DNA from: Casuarius casuarius | Taxonomy: Eukaryota; Chordata; Aves; Casuariiformes; Casuariidae | Reading direction: 5' to 3' | Length of the DNA stretch: 64,000 nt | NCBI GenBank assembly: GCA_003342895.1 | Contig: PTFA01000398.1 | Span: 129,763 to 193,762, forward strand | Part shown: positions 11,776-25,300 of the stretch, in pieces | Layout of the letters: every line of letters begins with the position of its first letter | How positions within the stretch are numbered: position 1 is the stretch's first letter | Notes under the pieces: generated by a model | Database searches by the model: none | Seen by the model: only the letters and a program-made list of their open reading frames with translations | What the model was told of the DNA's origin: nothing | Made by a program: the position numbers and the translations under genes

Positions 11776-14700
11776 GCTCATCCCCGGCCCTGCTTTGAGC
11801 AAGAACTGCCTGTCCCAGGAAGGGAGAAACTGGCTTTATGATGCAAGCTGCCGAAGAGTTTTAAAAATGTAGGAAAAGCACTGAGATGAGAAAATCCTGA
11901 ACCGTTATTATAATAATATAGCGGAGCAAAATAATGCTCATGTTTGCGAGCAGAATTTTTCATCTGCAATGTTGCATCATTGCTAGTTTGTTTTTTCATG
12001 GGTGTTTATACCGGCAGTTTATAATCTTCAGGTTGCTTTGGTGGCAAAATAGGGAGTACTGCCAGTGAAAGGAAAATCTCCAGAAGCATAACCACGGGTG
12101 TACTGTGCCACACCACCGCTCTGTTGATAGGTGGCTGAACAAATGGCTTATTAAAAAATGGTAACTGAGTAATACAGTGTTGTGTGTGTATTACTATACA
12201 GTGTTGTTATTGTGATAATATAGTGATGATGATTAGTACAGTTCACAGTATTGTCCTCCCCATACCACCTTGTGTGTTTTCTACTTTAAGGTCGCGTTCT
12301 GTTTCAGCTTTGTTTCATTACAGGATAGGCATACTGCTAAAATATTGAACTGAATGGTTTTTACCTTTTTTTCTGTTTACTCTTCTTCCTACACTCTTTT
12401 TAAATGAGGCTTTGTCCCTTAATGGAAGGGAGAGTGGGACGATTTAGATTCATTATAGACTCTCATGGGGGGTGTGTGCGCGTGCACCCATGCATGTGTA
12501 CAACTACTGCAGTATTTCTGTTTAAAATCTAACAGAATCAAATCGTAAGTGGGTATGAGTGAACTGGTTTGAATATTGCAAGTATAGAAATAGCCACAGA
12601 AATCCCTGGTATTTTAGCAATCTGCCATTCTTTCTAATACTGCCAGATTCAAATGTCTGTGAGGATGATGCTAGTACTTCCATTATGGACAGCTGGGAGC
12701 AGCCTTCCTGCAGTAGTATAGGGCCCAGCACCGAGTCCCTGAATTACTTCCTCAAATGTTGTTTTTTTCTAGATATTGAAAAAAAATCCTTTCTAAAGCT
12801 GCTGTGCTCTCATTAGCTCAGTAAATGGTCTTTTTAAAATACTTATCTAGTGGGTTTTTTTGTGATGAAGATTTCTGTACTTTAAAGATATGTGTAAAAT
12901 ACGTTTTTAAACACTTTGACTTGCTCATCGTGTTTTAATGTTATAACTTTACTGCTTTTTTATGCTATTCCCAAGGGTTACTCCAGCGATGGAGTGCTAC
13001 CTACAGGTTTTTAGTGCACCCTATGCAGGTGCACATAGATGGTCTGTTTTTCTGAGATATCACTGGCCAGACAAACCTTTGCTGCTTGCCCACCAAGGCT
13101 CTTCAAGGAGCTGTGCTCTGATAGCTTTTATCATATCGATCCCCTGATGCCTCTTTTCCTTCTCTGTGCCCTGTGCTAGGTGTTCTGCCTTCACATCGTG
13201 CCGTATGCGTTAGCGATGAGCAGCAGGGCAGTGTCCTGTCGTGCTGTTCTAATGCATTCAGCACCAAAATTACTAGGTGCTGGCAATCTCACAATATCTG
13301 CAATGTTAGCTGGTAGATGCTCTGTCTTCAGTGAGCTGTGTCATCCGGTTTGGCCCTGCCTCGTACCATCCAGCTCCTCTGCTCTCTGTCCTGCACCGTA
13401 AGTGTTCACGCAGCCGGATGCCACCGTGTTCTCCTCTAGCAGCTGAGGCTGGAGGTGAGGCTTGTCTGAAGCCCCAACCTCGGGTCAGGCTGACCTCTGT
13501 GGCCCTGAGAAAGGCAGCAGCAAACAGCAGTAGGGAGGCACGAAAGCATTGCAGAGTAACGTGATGCACTGAGGCTGGCAGAAGTTTGCTTCTGGGTGGT
13601 TTTCAGATTTTGATTATCTGGAAGATCTGGCCTCCAAATTTAGGTTGTAATGTCAGCGGAAAGACCTCAAGAAGGAAGTCAAAGCCAAGAGCCCGTCTGT
13701 AAGCAAAGAGTGGGCAGTGTAGCTGTGCAAGCAGGGTTGACTATGTCCTATTTTGAAACTTTTTTTTTTAACTTATCTTTATTTGCCAGAAAATGGTGAC
13801 GAAGAGGGAATAGCTGTAAAAGTTGTGTAATCAAATTCAGGAAGAGGAAATGACATCTAATATTTCCGATCCTTGCCTAACCTACCTTGCCAGTTAAAAT
13901 TTTGAGCCTACTTTTTTCTTTCACAATGCTCTAGTTCAGTAGTTCTCAGCTATTGCCCTTGATGTTGCAGGCATCTGTGCTAACAAGGATTCATTAGAGG
14001 AACACGGTGTAGGATAAAGCGATTGGGAAGATGGGTGTTGCTTGTGACTGCAAGTGTCTTTACTTTCGCTGAAAAGGCATTTTCTGTGGAAGTGTTTACA
14101 AAATATTGATGGATCGCTTGTCTAACAGCAAAGCTGGTATCTGTAGTCATTAATAGTACTTCATGCAAGAAAATATGAATGGGGTAAAAAATAGACTGAA
14201 GAGTACAGTTATCTCATGAGTATTATCACATATAAGAGCTGGGCTTCTGATCGACTCACTCTACATTGTTGCATGGACTAGCTGTGCATTGATTATCATT
14301 ATAGTTAATAAAATGCAAAGCATTTAATGCCAAATAGTGATTTTGCTGCATAGGTGTAGCTGAGCGAGCTTTTGTTTGCAGATGACTGATTACCTGAAAA
14401 AAGTTTGGAACTTGTAGCTTTGATCTGTGAACATACGATTAATTTGCAAGGTTTCCCTGGCCCTGTCTGTTGACTGTTTATTACTTTTAACAGAAGAGCT
14501 TCCTTAAAAGTGATTTTTATAATAAGAGTGCTATATACATTATTAAAATAATATTTAAGTGGCATGAAGAATTGAAAGTATATTTAACTTATTTCTTCTT
14601 AAACACGATTGAAACTTATACTCCAGTCTGTACAGTGTATTTCCAGAATGTAGCCATGAATCCAAAACAAGTGGGGATAGTCCCAGAGTTGGCTGTGACT

Positions 14701-14950
14701 CAATTCTGATAGCAAATAAAATGTCTCTGGATTTTTATTTTTATATTTTACACTCACTTTTTTCCTAGTTATTTTGCCTAGACAGTTTTTAGGGATCGTA
14801 TATTTTTTTCAATTATATTTTGAAACTCAATTGATTATGTATTTTGCTGTAAAATTTCAGATGTGCATATTGTCAGAAATTGTTTTCTCCTAAAAATATG
14901 TATTTTTTTAAAAGACAGAAGTTCATTATTATATGTTGAGTTTTGACTGG

Positions 14951-14975
14951 TTCCTTTAAGGTNTTCCTTTAAGGT
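14951..14975. other. One-base gap flanked by a duplicated 12-mer (assembly join)
   Basis: The 12-mer ttcctttaaggt occurs at 14951-14962 and again at 14964-14975, separated only by N at 14963. The simplest reading is that two contig ends sharing 12 bp were joined with a token N instead of being merged. Confidence 0.8.
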
Positions 14976-17280
14976 GTGTGGTTTTTTTTTTTTTTTTCTT
15001 TTGGTGAAGAACTCACTAAACTAACATACATCTTTAATTCATCTGTAGGCAAGATGCACAACAAAGCTCTTTCCTCAAGACAGATTATGCTGGGGGGGAA
15101 AAAAAAATTCAGACTATCAGCCTGTTCTGTAGGTCGGGAACACAAGGAACTATTACTTGCTGACTGTCCAAAATATAGCAGATGTTCTATTGATCTGTCT
15201 ACATCTTAATTACCATAATCCTGTCTATTTTGTTGCTATTATGGTATGTGATCTGTGATCACTCAGGTTTTATTTTATCTACTGTATCAAATGTAGTGCA
15301 CCTTCAGTCACTTACAGTTCCAGGACTGTTTCTACATGTATTGATTTTTAGCTTGTTTTATTAAATTGCAAGGAGAAGAAATTCAATGGTTTGCTTGTTT
15401 GATAGATGTCTTACAACTGTAATTTCTCAGACGAAAGAAATATCAGTTACGCAAAGCAGAAAAAGAAAATCAAAGTCCGTGGTTTTTCTTTAGAGGTCAG
15501 AGCAGCGAGGTTTGCATGGCACAATAACGGGTGGGTCGGACCAAGCAGGTGACCATACCTTGTCGTTGCCCCAAAGACACAGATAATAGCTCTTTATCTT
15601 CGTTCGGGACAGCTTCACCCAAGACAAATTTTCTGTGTGGAGAACAAATACCCCTGCCCTTGAATTTCACGTAAAGCTTTCATTTGTGAACGGCAGAAAG
15701 GAGTTGTCTTCTGGGAATTGATATTAGCTGAAATTCTTTGAGATGCTCACTTTTGGTCATGTATTTGAACAGTGTTATGCAGCTAGCTTACTACTTCTAC
15801 CTTCTTCTTTATGTATGTTTTTTTGCATATAGATGTAGCAATATGTCTTTTTTTTTTTTCAATATTCTTTAAGAAATGAAAAATTGTTGTGTTAATTCAT
15901 TACTAAATATTGATGTTTACTGTTTTAACAGAAGCTGGCAAAGTTTTTTTTGAGAATTGAAAACTAAAACAAATTTAGGTGTTACAAAACCAAACAGCAT
16001 GCTGTTTTCTGAACCTTGATGGACTAACCTATAAAACTCTTTATCCTTCATACATTAATTTTTTTTGGTGGGAAAAACTTGCATTTATTTAATGGGTTTT
16101 TTACCATGTAAAAGTTCTGTATTATCATTCATAGTTGGTGTTAATTCAAATACTATTGGTGAAAAGTTTATGTAAACTTCCATGCGATAAATCTCCCCAA
16201 TTTTTGTACACTTGAAAAAAGACATTCCTTTACTTTTATTTAGTACTTTCCTATAGTGAAGGCTGCATCTTTATCCATTTGAAATACACCAGAATGAAAA
16301 CATTATGTAAAAACAAAATTGAGATAACCATGTTGATTTGTGTCTGTAATGTCCAGAGCAAACTGACAAATCCAGGAGGAAAGAAGAAAGTTTTTCTCTC
16401 TCTCTGTGAGCTTTGTAGAGGTACCGCGGCTGCTTTTTCTCTCGCATGGTAACGCTACAGCTAAAGCGCGTGCTGCACTTGGCTGTGCGGCGCCGAGGGG
16501 GCTGCGTGGCCGTGCTGCCTGTCTAGCGGGAGCAGGGTTCCTTAAAAAATTAAGGGAAGGAAACAGCTGTAAAGAGACAGATGCACAGCTGAGTACTCTT
16601 GAGCAGGTACTGCTTTGACAGAGGCTTTTTTGTGACTATTGATGCTCTGGACCTGGTGCAATTACGAAACCTAAGAGTACGCTATTAAAAATGTACCTAG
16701 TGCTGTCTTTAAAAACAGTAATTTGCCTCCATTTCCAAGAGCCGCGTTTGAAGTAGCAGGTGCCTGGGACAGAGCTGCTTTGATCAGATTGGCGGATTTG
16801 TGAGCTTTCTGTGTCCATTTCTGAAGTCGAAAGTGCTTTTTCTACAGAAAAGGTGTTACCAAGTCTGTAGAAATTGTAGCTTTTAGAAAATTGGAGTTTC
16901 TTTCTTTATGCATGCTTTAGTCCAGGTGAGCCAGAGCGCTGGATGTTACAAAGGGGGAAAAAAAAAATGGGGAAAAGAGTAATTTTTTTTCTTTCATCAC
17001 GCTGAACAGTAAGCAAGTGTAAACAGATGTAATTCATTGTACAATTAAAAGTAGTTAGAAAGATGGATCAAGATTTGGCTTTCATTCTTCTCAGTAGCCA
17101 CCATAAATCAGTCTCTCAGAGCTACCGGTTATGTGTCTACCACGGCCACGAAATACTCGCTGTCAGCTGAGAATTGCCTGTCTGCTTAAAATTTAATGTG
17201 GAGGTAGGAATTAATGGTCGCCTGTCTTTATCCCTCTCAGAGCACTTTGGGAATGAAGCTTGAGTGACTTAATTGTGAAA

Positions 17281-17460
17281 CGCAGACAGGCTGGGGCGTT
17301 CTCCCAAGTCCTCTGACGTGCTGGCGCAGCAACGCCTGCCCCGCCGGCCCTGCGTGCCCTTGCTGCGAGCGGGCCTTGCTCCGGCACGGTATTTTGGAGC
17401 TGCCTCTCCAGCCAGCCGAGCGCTCTCCGCGCGATGAGGAGCCGGCGCCCTCGGCGGAGC
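17281..17460. other. CpG-dense islet
   Basis: I count about 21 CpGs by eye in about 180 bp of GC-rich sequence, close to the number expected without CpG depletion. The flanks are AT-rich and CpG-poor. Apparent open frames over it are a by-product of high GC. It is a candidate orphan CpG island or regulatory element. Confidence 0.65.
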
Positions 17461-18983
17461 AGCTCACTCCAGGGGCCCACACAGGGCTGTGGCTGAGCAG
17501 GTTCTGATCCAGTTCAATATCGGATGCTCCTTGATTTAATAGGTTTGGATGTGTATAACTGAAGGCAGCCTCTGCCCCGGATGATGTGTTCAGCTCTAAA
17601 CGAGTTGAAAAGTTTTTAATTCATTCATGTGCTTAGTATCTGGGCTGGAAATAACAGTGAAGCAGGTCCCAGCGCAGTGATGTGTTTTCTATTTCTAGTG
17701 TTAAATATGATCCAAACCTCAGACTTCACCATTTCTCCTTTTTTGGAGTGGAAAACGTGGAGGCTTGGTGTACGATACAGACAATTTACGCTGGAAATTT
17801 GAGGAAATATATAAACTATATGTAGAAACCTGGTGGTTATGTTTTGAGAAGCAGCCATGGTGCATGTGCGGGAACTTGCTTCCAACAAAAATTTTTCAGT
17901 GGTAGATTTATTGGGAAGGCACGGTAGCCAAATTGGCATAGTAAAACCTAGTAGCTTCTTTGGGTCTGGATCAATAATGCGTATAGTAAATATAGATGAA
18001 TGTTTGTATATAGATGACTGAGTTTTCAAGCTAGAGTTTTATGGAAGAAGTGATTTTCGTGGAGAGGACTGGTTTGATGCACTTCAAATCGCTAGTCCTC
18101 AAATAAAAGTCCCCGGGAGAGCGTTGGAGGCACTGCAGGAAGGAGAAGTGCCGCGTCGGTTCCTGGAGAAGAATGCGCTCTTCGCCAGGGAGTTCTCGTT
18201 ATTGGGTTAGCTCTTACAGCAGCGATAAAACTACTTTTTATGTTTTGATTAAATGCAACACAAATGCAAAATATATAATGCAGTGGGGGATTCGTGCAGT
18301 GCTTTCTCTGTGTAGATTCGTAGAAATTGATGATCGTGATGGAGTCAAGGCGCTGTTTAGTATACTTCCCAGTGTTAGCAGCAGAAATATTGAATTTCCC
18401 TCTGGTTATACAATATTATAGGATAACTGTGTATTTTAAAACCTTTCATCTTTTCCATAGGCTGCTGTAAATAAAAACCTCAAAGGGGGACATACAATAT
18501 AAATACGTTTACTAAGGTTAACAGGACTAGATAATAAAGTGCTGTAAAGTACTGCTTTGCTGCAGTATCTCTGCAGGTTTTGCGGCTTCACTTCAGCTGA
18601 AGAAATGCTGCGAGTAGTCTAAAATAGTCCTGTGCTCTTTTTGTAATTGTATGTAAGTCATTCTTGCTGCTTTTGGAATCGTAGATTCACACGACATTTA
18701 CAATGTTTGAGACTTTATCTCATGCTATCTTATATTCTCTTTTAAATTTAAGAGCTCAGTCTCGCAGTTCCTGCTCCGGAGAGCCCTGTTTGCACAAGTA
18801 GGAGTTACGCTGGTGTCAGCTCGATCAGCTAGGGAAAGGAAGCTTTGCAGGAATGGATCAAATGCTGTATGCAAATTTTCTTGAGTTTAAAATGATTTAG
18901 TACACTTTCATGTAATGCATTAAGCAGAAATTCTTTTGAATTCTACCAAAAAAAAAAAAAGAAAAAGACCCATCCACTTGTAC

Positions 18984-19005
18984 CTGAGATGAATCTGAGA
19001 TGAAT
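18984..19005. repeat. 11-bp perfect tandem pair
   Basis: ctgagatgaat is repeated head to tail (18984-18994 and 18995-19005). Confidence 0.95.
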
Positions 19006-20965
19006 TTTTTAATGGATAATTATATTTTCTCTTGCTTTTTCCCCTCTTTTCCCGCATTAGCATTATGAAACATGATAAGCAAAGTCATGATTTCTTTCAA
19101 ATCATTTTAATAACATTACCTATACCCTTGTTCCTCATTTTCACAGTGGTGTTAATCTATGGTTAATAAAAAAGCTCAGTCTGTTAACATTGTGGTTTAT
19201 TTTGATAGAATATATGAAGCTTTTGTCCCCATTTGACCTATTTATTATCACTTCCGAGAAAACGAGTATAGCTAGATATTCTGTATTTCTAAGTGGGATT
19301 TTGGAGGAGTGAATAGTTTGTGTAGAACTCTCTCTGTATTATTTTTGGACTAGAGAAATCTGACCTATGAGAAAACTGCTTATGCAGTTAGATTTTGTTG
19401 TTTCTCCATTGGGATGGATTCCACACACTACTCTGGAAGGGGGAAGAAGAAAAAAAAAAAAGATTTATGTAAGTGCATAATGGTGCAGGGGTAATGAGCA
19501 CGTGTGTACATGCTTTGCACAAATGACATTCAGGCAACCGTAATGTATAGAATAAATAGCGGCAATGGTGAATTACAGAGCCGTAGTTCCACGGCGGAGC
19601 TCTGCTGACACAAACTCCCAGTGTGAAGCTCAAGTGGCTTGTGGTGCTCCGTCACTGGAGCCCTGAAGTGGAATTAATTCCAGTCTGAGCTCAGTAATTC
19701 CAAATTCATGTGAATTTTTCCTTTGCTCAACACACGGACCTCATCTCCTTTCCCATTTCAAACTGTTTGTTTGCTTCTTCCTCTCCTGCAACAGTGCTCG
19801 CTCGCTCTCAATTTTCTTTTTTTTTCTTGCAAGCTTATGGTTAGAGACAGCAATACTTTCATTTTCAGTGTTCAAACTACTACAAACTAAAATATAAACT
19901 ATAGTTGGAGTGTTCTTAATGCTATTTTAAAAAATATTCTATGTAACTGCTCATTAGTCAAATTATTTGACGTTATCTTGTTTTATAAAACCTTTTAGCA
20001 TATATGCTTGATTTTGTGGAATCTAAATATAGAGAATGAGTGTTTTGTGATCATAACTGCAGTTAATTGAATCTCTATTTCTTGTGCTGTTGTGCAGTTT
20101 TCAGTTAAGTAACAGTTTGAAATATTATTATACTATACATTTCGTAAGTGTTCTTTGATGAAAAATAAAAAATAGTACATGTTTATGTTTAAAAGTACTA
20201 TTTTTCTTTTTAAATGATGCAGAGTCCTTGTGATGCTTTGTGACAGATACTTACCATGTGCTGGAAAAGCGGATAACCGCTTTTACAAACTCTGTAATAG
20301 CTGATGTGCACAAACAGTTCATGGTAGATAAACACAGAAAGGATTTCTATATTTTCCTGAACATATCACAGCACTTTGCCATGGCAGGTATTTCATAGTT
20401 ACTGTTGCATGTACTGTTGCTGCATAAAGAGTATTACTTTTTAGTCTATGTATATCTTCCTTGCATATGTGTTATGCAAATTATATTTTATTCCACCAGT
20501 TTCAAATTTTATTTGAATTTCTTTGTTTTTTTCTGTTTTTAAACACAGACAGACATATATATTCACCTGAAAATATAGTAATATATTAAAAAAAAAATTC
20601 TTTGTACTTTTTATATTAGCTTTAAAGTTAACTTGTTAGGTTGTTTAGCAACTGATGTACTAAGCCTTTGCCTTTTATCTGACTACAATATAAGCGATAT
20701 AAATATTGCTGTGCAGGAGTAGTAGTTAAGCAGGAAAGCTGCTGTTATCGACTGTTTCTATTACTGTAGTTCCTAGAGTTTTTGATGGTGTTTGGGATTT
20801 GCACACTGTGCAAACTAGGGCTGATAGCAAATCTTTAGAATATAAACTAACTCCCAGTCCTGAAACAAATTGTTTTGTGGCCAGACTGCAGGTCTTCTAA
20901 CAGATTTTGTTTTCTGCCCAATTTGCAAGGCTGAAGTCTAAGAGCAAGGTGAAGTTGACTGTGAA

Positions 20966-21122
20966 AATATTATTTTCCTTGTTTTATACCTTGCGAACAG
21001 AAGCGCTGAGAAATTAAGTGGCTAATTCAAGGTCATGCGGCACTCTGCGGCAGAGCTGGGACCTTAGCCCAGTTCTTCTGAGTCCAGGGTTAATATCTCA
21101 ACCACCCGACCATTCTTCCTCT
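20966..21122 (+). mobile_element. MIR-like SINE relic
   Basis: The order of landmarks follows the 3' two thirds of the MIR consensus: a tattattttc block, then 'gaaattaagtggctaattca' and 'aggtcatg', then 'ggcagagctgggac', 'agcccag', 'gagtccag', a ctcaaccac block, and a pyrimidine-rich CCTCT-type end. The expected terms GAGGTTAAGT-CAAGGTCA, GCAGAGC-GGGA, CCAG and AACCAC are all recognisable in order. MIRs are ancient tRNA-derived SINEs that predate amniote divergence, so a degraded copy in a bird is plausible. No activity is expected. Confidence 0.8.
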
Positions 21123-22373
21123 AAGAATATAGCCTTTATTTATTATAACCCCCAATTTCACTTGTGCTAATTTTACTGCAAAACCAAAATCCTTTTGACT
21201 TAAAGTTTCCATAGTTTCCTTCAAATAAGAAGGGATTTAAAAAGTCCTTCTGTAAAATCTGTTTGACTACTACTACATTGTGTTTATGGTAAAATGACTG
21301 ATTTTTCCAAAATGTCTTTAAGCTTTAAGGCTTTTTATGCTGTCTGCAAGATTTCCTTTTCTCTGTCCCCTAATATTACAGGTTGTCTTATTGCTTGAAG
21401 CTAGGCAAATCGTGGCTTTTTTCCAGCAATATTTGAACTACGAAGGATATTCTCGATATATTCTCTCTCTCAGCATATATAAAATGAGAGCTGAATTCTA
21501 AAGACATAATAATATGAAGTTAAGTATTCTAAAATTGAAAGTGTTTGTAGAGGGCGAATTTACATCAGACTTGATTTATTTTGTAGATCTTGTTTTAAAG
21601 AACTAAAAGCCTCATATACAAGATATAAAAGTGAAGCATGAGTGTATGCTGCCTATGCAGAAAATGTTCTGTAATGGAGTGAAATGGTGGCATCTTCTTT
21701 ATATACAAGCTGTGACATTAAACCTGTAATAATATAGGATTTATTTATTTTATTTATTTTATTTTTTTTTTTGCATTTTAGTTTTGGTGAAGGGTAACAA
21801 GCCAAGAGCAGTAAATGGAAGAAAAATAAATGGAGTCTAGACATATTTATTAGAAATGATTGGGAGAGAAATAGAAATATTAAATGAAACTAAAAAATTG
21901 TATGCCTGATGTTTGTGGTGTTTAAAAAAAAATAAGCTAGTTTTTTAATTACTAAAGTATTTTCAAGGGAACTCAATTTGCAGATACAGGCTCAAAGAAC
22001 AGCTTGATTTGTTATAGTGCTATTTGTACTGAGGTAGACACAAATGTAACTATTTCTGGATATTTTATTTATTCTTACTCAGATTTTGATATATGCTAAT
22101 ACTGGGTTCTTTTAACCTGTTTCAGAAGATCTGAAGTTCAAACACCTTCAGAAGATCTTTGTAAATATTATAGTGAATGAATGAATAGTGTTTTTTTAAA
22201 TGTTTATACATCCTTTCTATAAAAGACTATCAAAGAGTGATAGCAATTTCAGCATTAAGCTACTCCTGTAAGAAAAGAAGACATGGAAAAAGTTAAAATA
22301 CTTTAGTCCGAAGTCTGCTGCAGTGCTGGGAAGACTAAGAGGTTTTCTGACCGATTGCGAATTACTGAATGCA

Positions 22374-22396
22374 TTTTTTTTTTTTTTTTTTTTTTT
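22374..22396. repeat. T23 mononucleotide tract
   Basis: Twenty-three consecutive T with ordinary AT-rich flanks. Confidence 0.95.
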
Positions 22397-25300
22397 AACA
22401 GAGATGACCTGTTTATTCCTTTTGTCCATAGATGCCTAGCCAAAAAGAAAGTGTCGCCGATACTGCCGCTCCCTGACATTTTAAACCTGAGCAGGAAGAG
22501 ACTGTGAGCTCTTCAGGGATAGGGTAGGAGAGTTCATCTCTAGGAGTCATGCAATCAGATATCTTTGCTAAATTTATCGATCCCTTCAAATACAGTGGTA
22601 AACTAATATTATTTAGAAATTGGATTAGGGAAAAATTCCAAGGAAAGCCAAAGATGACCGGCTGATTATGACCTTGCCTCATTTGTTGTTATAAAATTTG
22701 TAAAATGTTTCTGCTTGTTAGAGAAATTATTATCTGGGAACAAAGACTTTTTCTGGGCAGGATTATAGCTGCTGCATGCTAATTAACGGAACAAAGAGAT
22801 GAGGATTACAGAAGCAATAACAGTAAAATATCCAGGAGCAGTTGCAGCGGGACATTATCTTCCTGTCAGCTGTGCCGTTGTGTGTCTTGGCACATCTCCC
22901 CTCGTCATCCCGCCGTAACCAGAGACTTTTATGAGGGCCTCCCAGAAACATGCCTCATTCTGTCCCTGTGGCTTTTCTTTTCCAGAGAGTAATCTTACAC
23001 ACTGGGTCAGCAGAACCAGATGGGGAGAAGAAAATAGCCTAGTGCTGGTATTCTTAGTGGGATGTTAATGGCTCACCAAAAGCGATAGAGGATGGGTGAT
23101 TTCTTTAACCGCTAATTGTGGAATAAACAGTTTACAGTGAAATGAGTCACCCTTCAAAAATACACAGTGGTAACTTGGGTAGCCTCAATCTGTTTTGGCA
23201 CCTGATCAAAACGTATGGTGGAGTATATTTTCCCAGCTATCAGAGTCATCAAACGGTTCTAAAACCGGTAACTAATGATTACTTTTTACTGGAAAGCTTG
23301 AATATATGATAAAAAAGTTAGCTTGCTAGAAGTTTGTTTTCATTTCTAATACTGAGTACCAGAGATTAGAAGGAGCACGTTTAGAGTATCCTGCACTGTC
23401 CTCAATGTATCTGCTCTACTATTTTCAGTAGCAATGTCTTCCTGTTGGGACCGTGCTGCTTTCCTGGGGAGTATGCGCTCCTTCCGTTATCTATTCGCTG
23501 TCAGGAATGAACTTCCATCAACCACGCATCTCTTCCAAGGCTATCACCAAAAGCTCTTTGCTGAAGCAAGGATGCAAATGTGCCATAGTGTGATTGGAAT
23601 ATCTTCATGCTTATCCCTTGACATTATTTTTTTTCTTCCAAATGTGGTATTGACAGAAAGCTGTAAAGCTGGCAGGAATTAAATTAACGTTATTTAATGT
23701 AAGCTGTTATTGCAAAATTATCTAATTTACTGTAATAAATGCTCTCTCTCTCTTGTAAACTTTATTTTTCTAACTTGCAAGGAGCTAGTGATGAAGTGAT
23801 TGGCATTATTCTCATGCTTTGACTCTTAATCTCCAGTTGGAACAGGAAAATTCTGAAAAATGAACCAAATGCAAATCGTTGATTTTTGAATAGCTTTTAA
23901 AAAGTCTGGAGAAGATTCCCATTTGAACTGAGGCATCTTTCAGTGTAGTTCTGCCCTAGAGACATCTAGAGACACAAGATGGCACCATCAATACCTTTAC
24001 AGCATAAATAACATTCAGGAGCCTCTACAGGCTCTTTTGACTGTAGGAATTAGTGAAGCGTTGCATGCAGGCTTTGGCTATTCCTGCAAAAGGTCTTTTC
24101 CTATTGTCAGAATCCCCTTAGCTGAGTTCTGGTGCAGATTACGTGTAAGCTGATCAGAGCGCTGCTGCAGCGGGGCTCAAATGTTGTTTGTGCAGAGCTG
24201 TACGGGGGAGAAGTGATGTGCTGCTTGTTTCCTTCCCAGCATCGCAACTGTAATAGCCTTTTCCCCTGCCCGTAGTGATAACCATCACTGACACTGGCTG
24301 TGCAATGAGATCAGTGTCTCCTAACGCTCATCTCGCAGTAGCACCTGTGCCGGTAGTCCGGCAGAGCTGTTAGACCCAGAGGAGAGCGTGCAGGGCACCC
24401 AGCTGCTGTGGTGGCAGGCGGGTCTGTCTAAGTAGTCTAATCACACCTGTCCCTTCCACCGTAACTGCGAGAGGGAGGAAGAGGCTCCTTCAGCTGGTCA
24501 CTAAGGACCCTTAAAGGTTGGTCCCTCTGTTCGTGGCTCCAGAAAGTGCTTAGGGAGAGGACATCCTCGGCGTCTGATCTCTCGCACGGAGGTTGCTGTG
24601 TTTGCTCCTCTGGTCCCGACACAGCGCAGTGGCCAGGAGCTGAAGGCAAGTCTCCTGCCTAGCCCAGAGGGCTTCAGTAGAGGCAGAGTATGTCAGCAGT
24701 AGCCACTTACAGTTTTTTCTGCTGTGTTTGGATTACATAGTGGGTAAAAATGCTTGTGTTCAAGGTTTTGGGTCTTACTCCTGACATAAAAATTCATAAG
24801 GTTTTGTGACTTGGAAAGTAGAGTTATGTTGCTACAATGAAAAGGGAACTTTATTTTGAGTGAATAAAAAGTGAGTTACTGTTAATATGAGAGAACAGCC
24901 TTCCTTTAGTGCTTTTTTTTTTAAAACTGCTGAAGAACAATCCTTATTTTGTGACTGAAACAAAACTTTCTGTCTATTTGCTTAACGATGCCCAAAAAGT
25001 GTTGTATATAAAGTTATCTTTATTATGCCATAACATTTTCAATTACCAGAACCCTTCCTAGCTTTAATATCCTTTATGTCATAGTGACACAGGCTTTTTC
25101 AGAATTAAGAATTTCTATGCAAACTTTTAATTTAAAATACATGAGTAGTTGTCTTGTAATGGGGTGCCTCGTGATAGTACAAGGCAGAATTCTAGTGTAA
25201 GCAAAAATGCGGGTTGTGCAGCCTATAATTAAAACTGCGCTTGTGAATTGTTTTCAGTTTGCTCTTAAAGTTGGTGTTCTTTTGAAGCCTTAAAGATATC

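Larger units (their letters stand above)
9901..20960. other. Intronic block with a MITE relic, two CpG islets and an assembly gap
   Basis: Contents are the palindromic MITE relic (9934-10002), CpG islets at 11641-11775 and 17281-17460, a one-base gap at 14963, and short homopolymers. A homeobox-motif-rich stretch lies at about 11290-11480. There is also an 11-bp perfect tandem pair at 18984-19005. No exon or RNA gene was seen. Confidence 0.6.
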
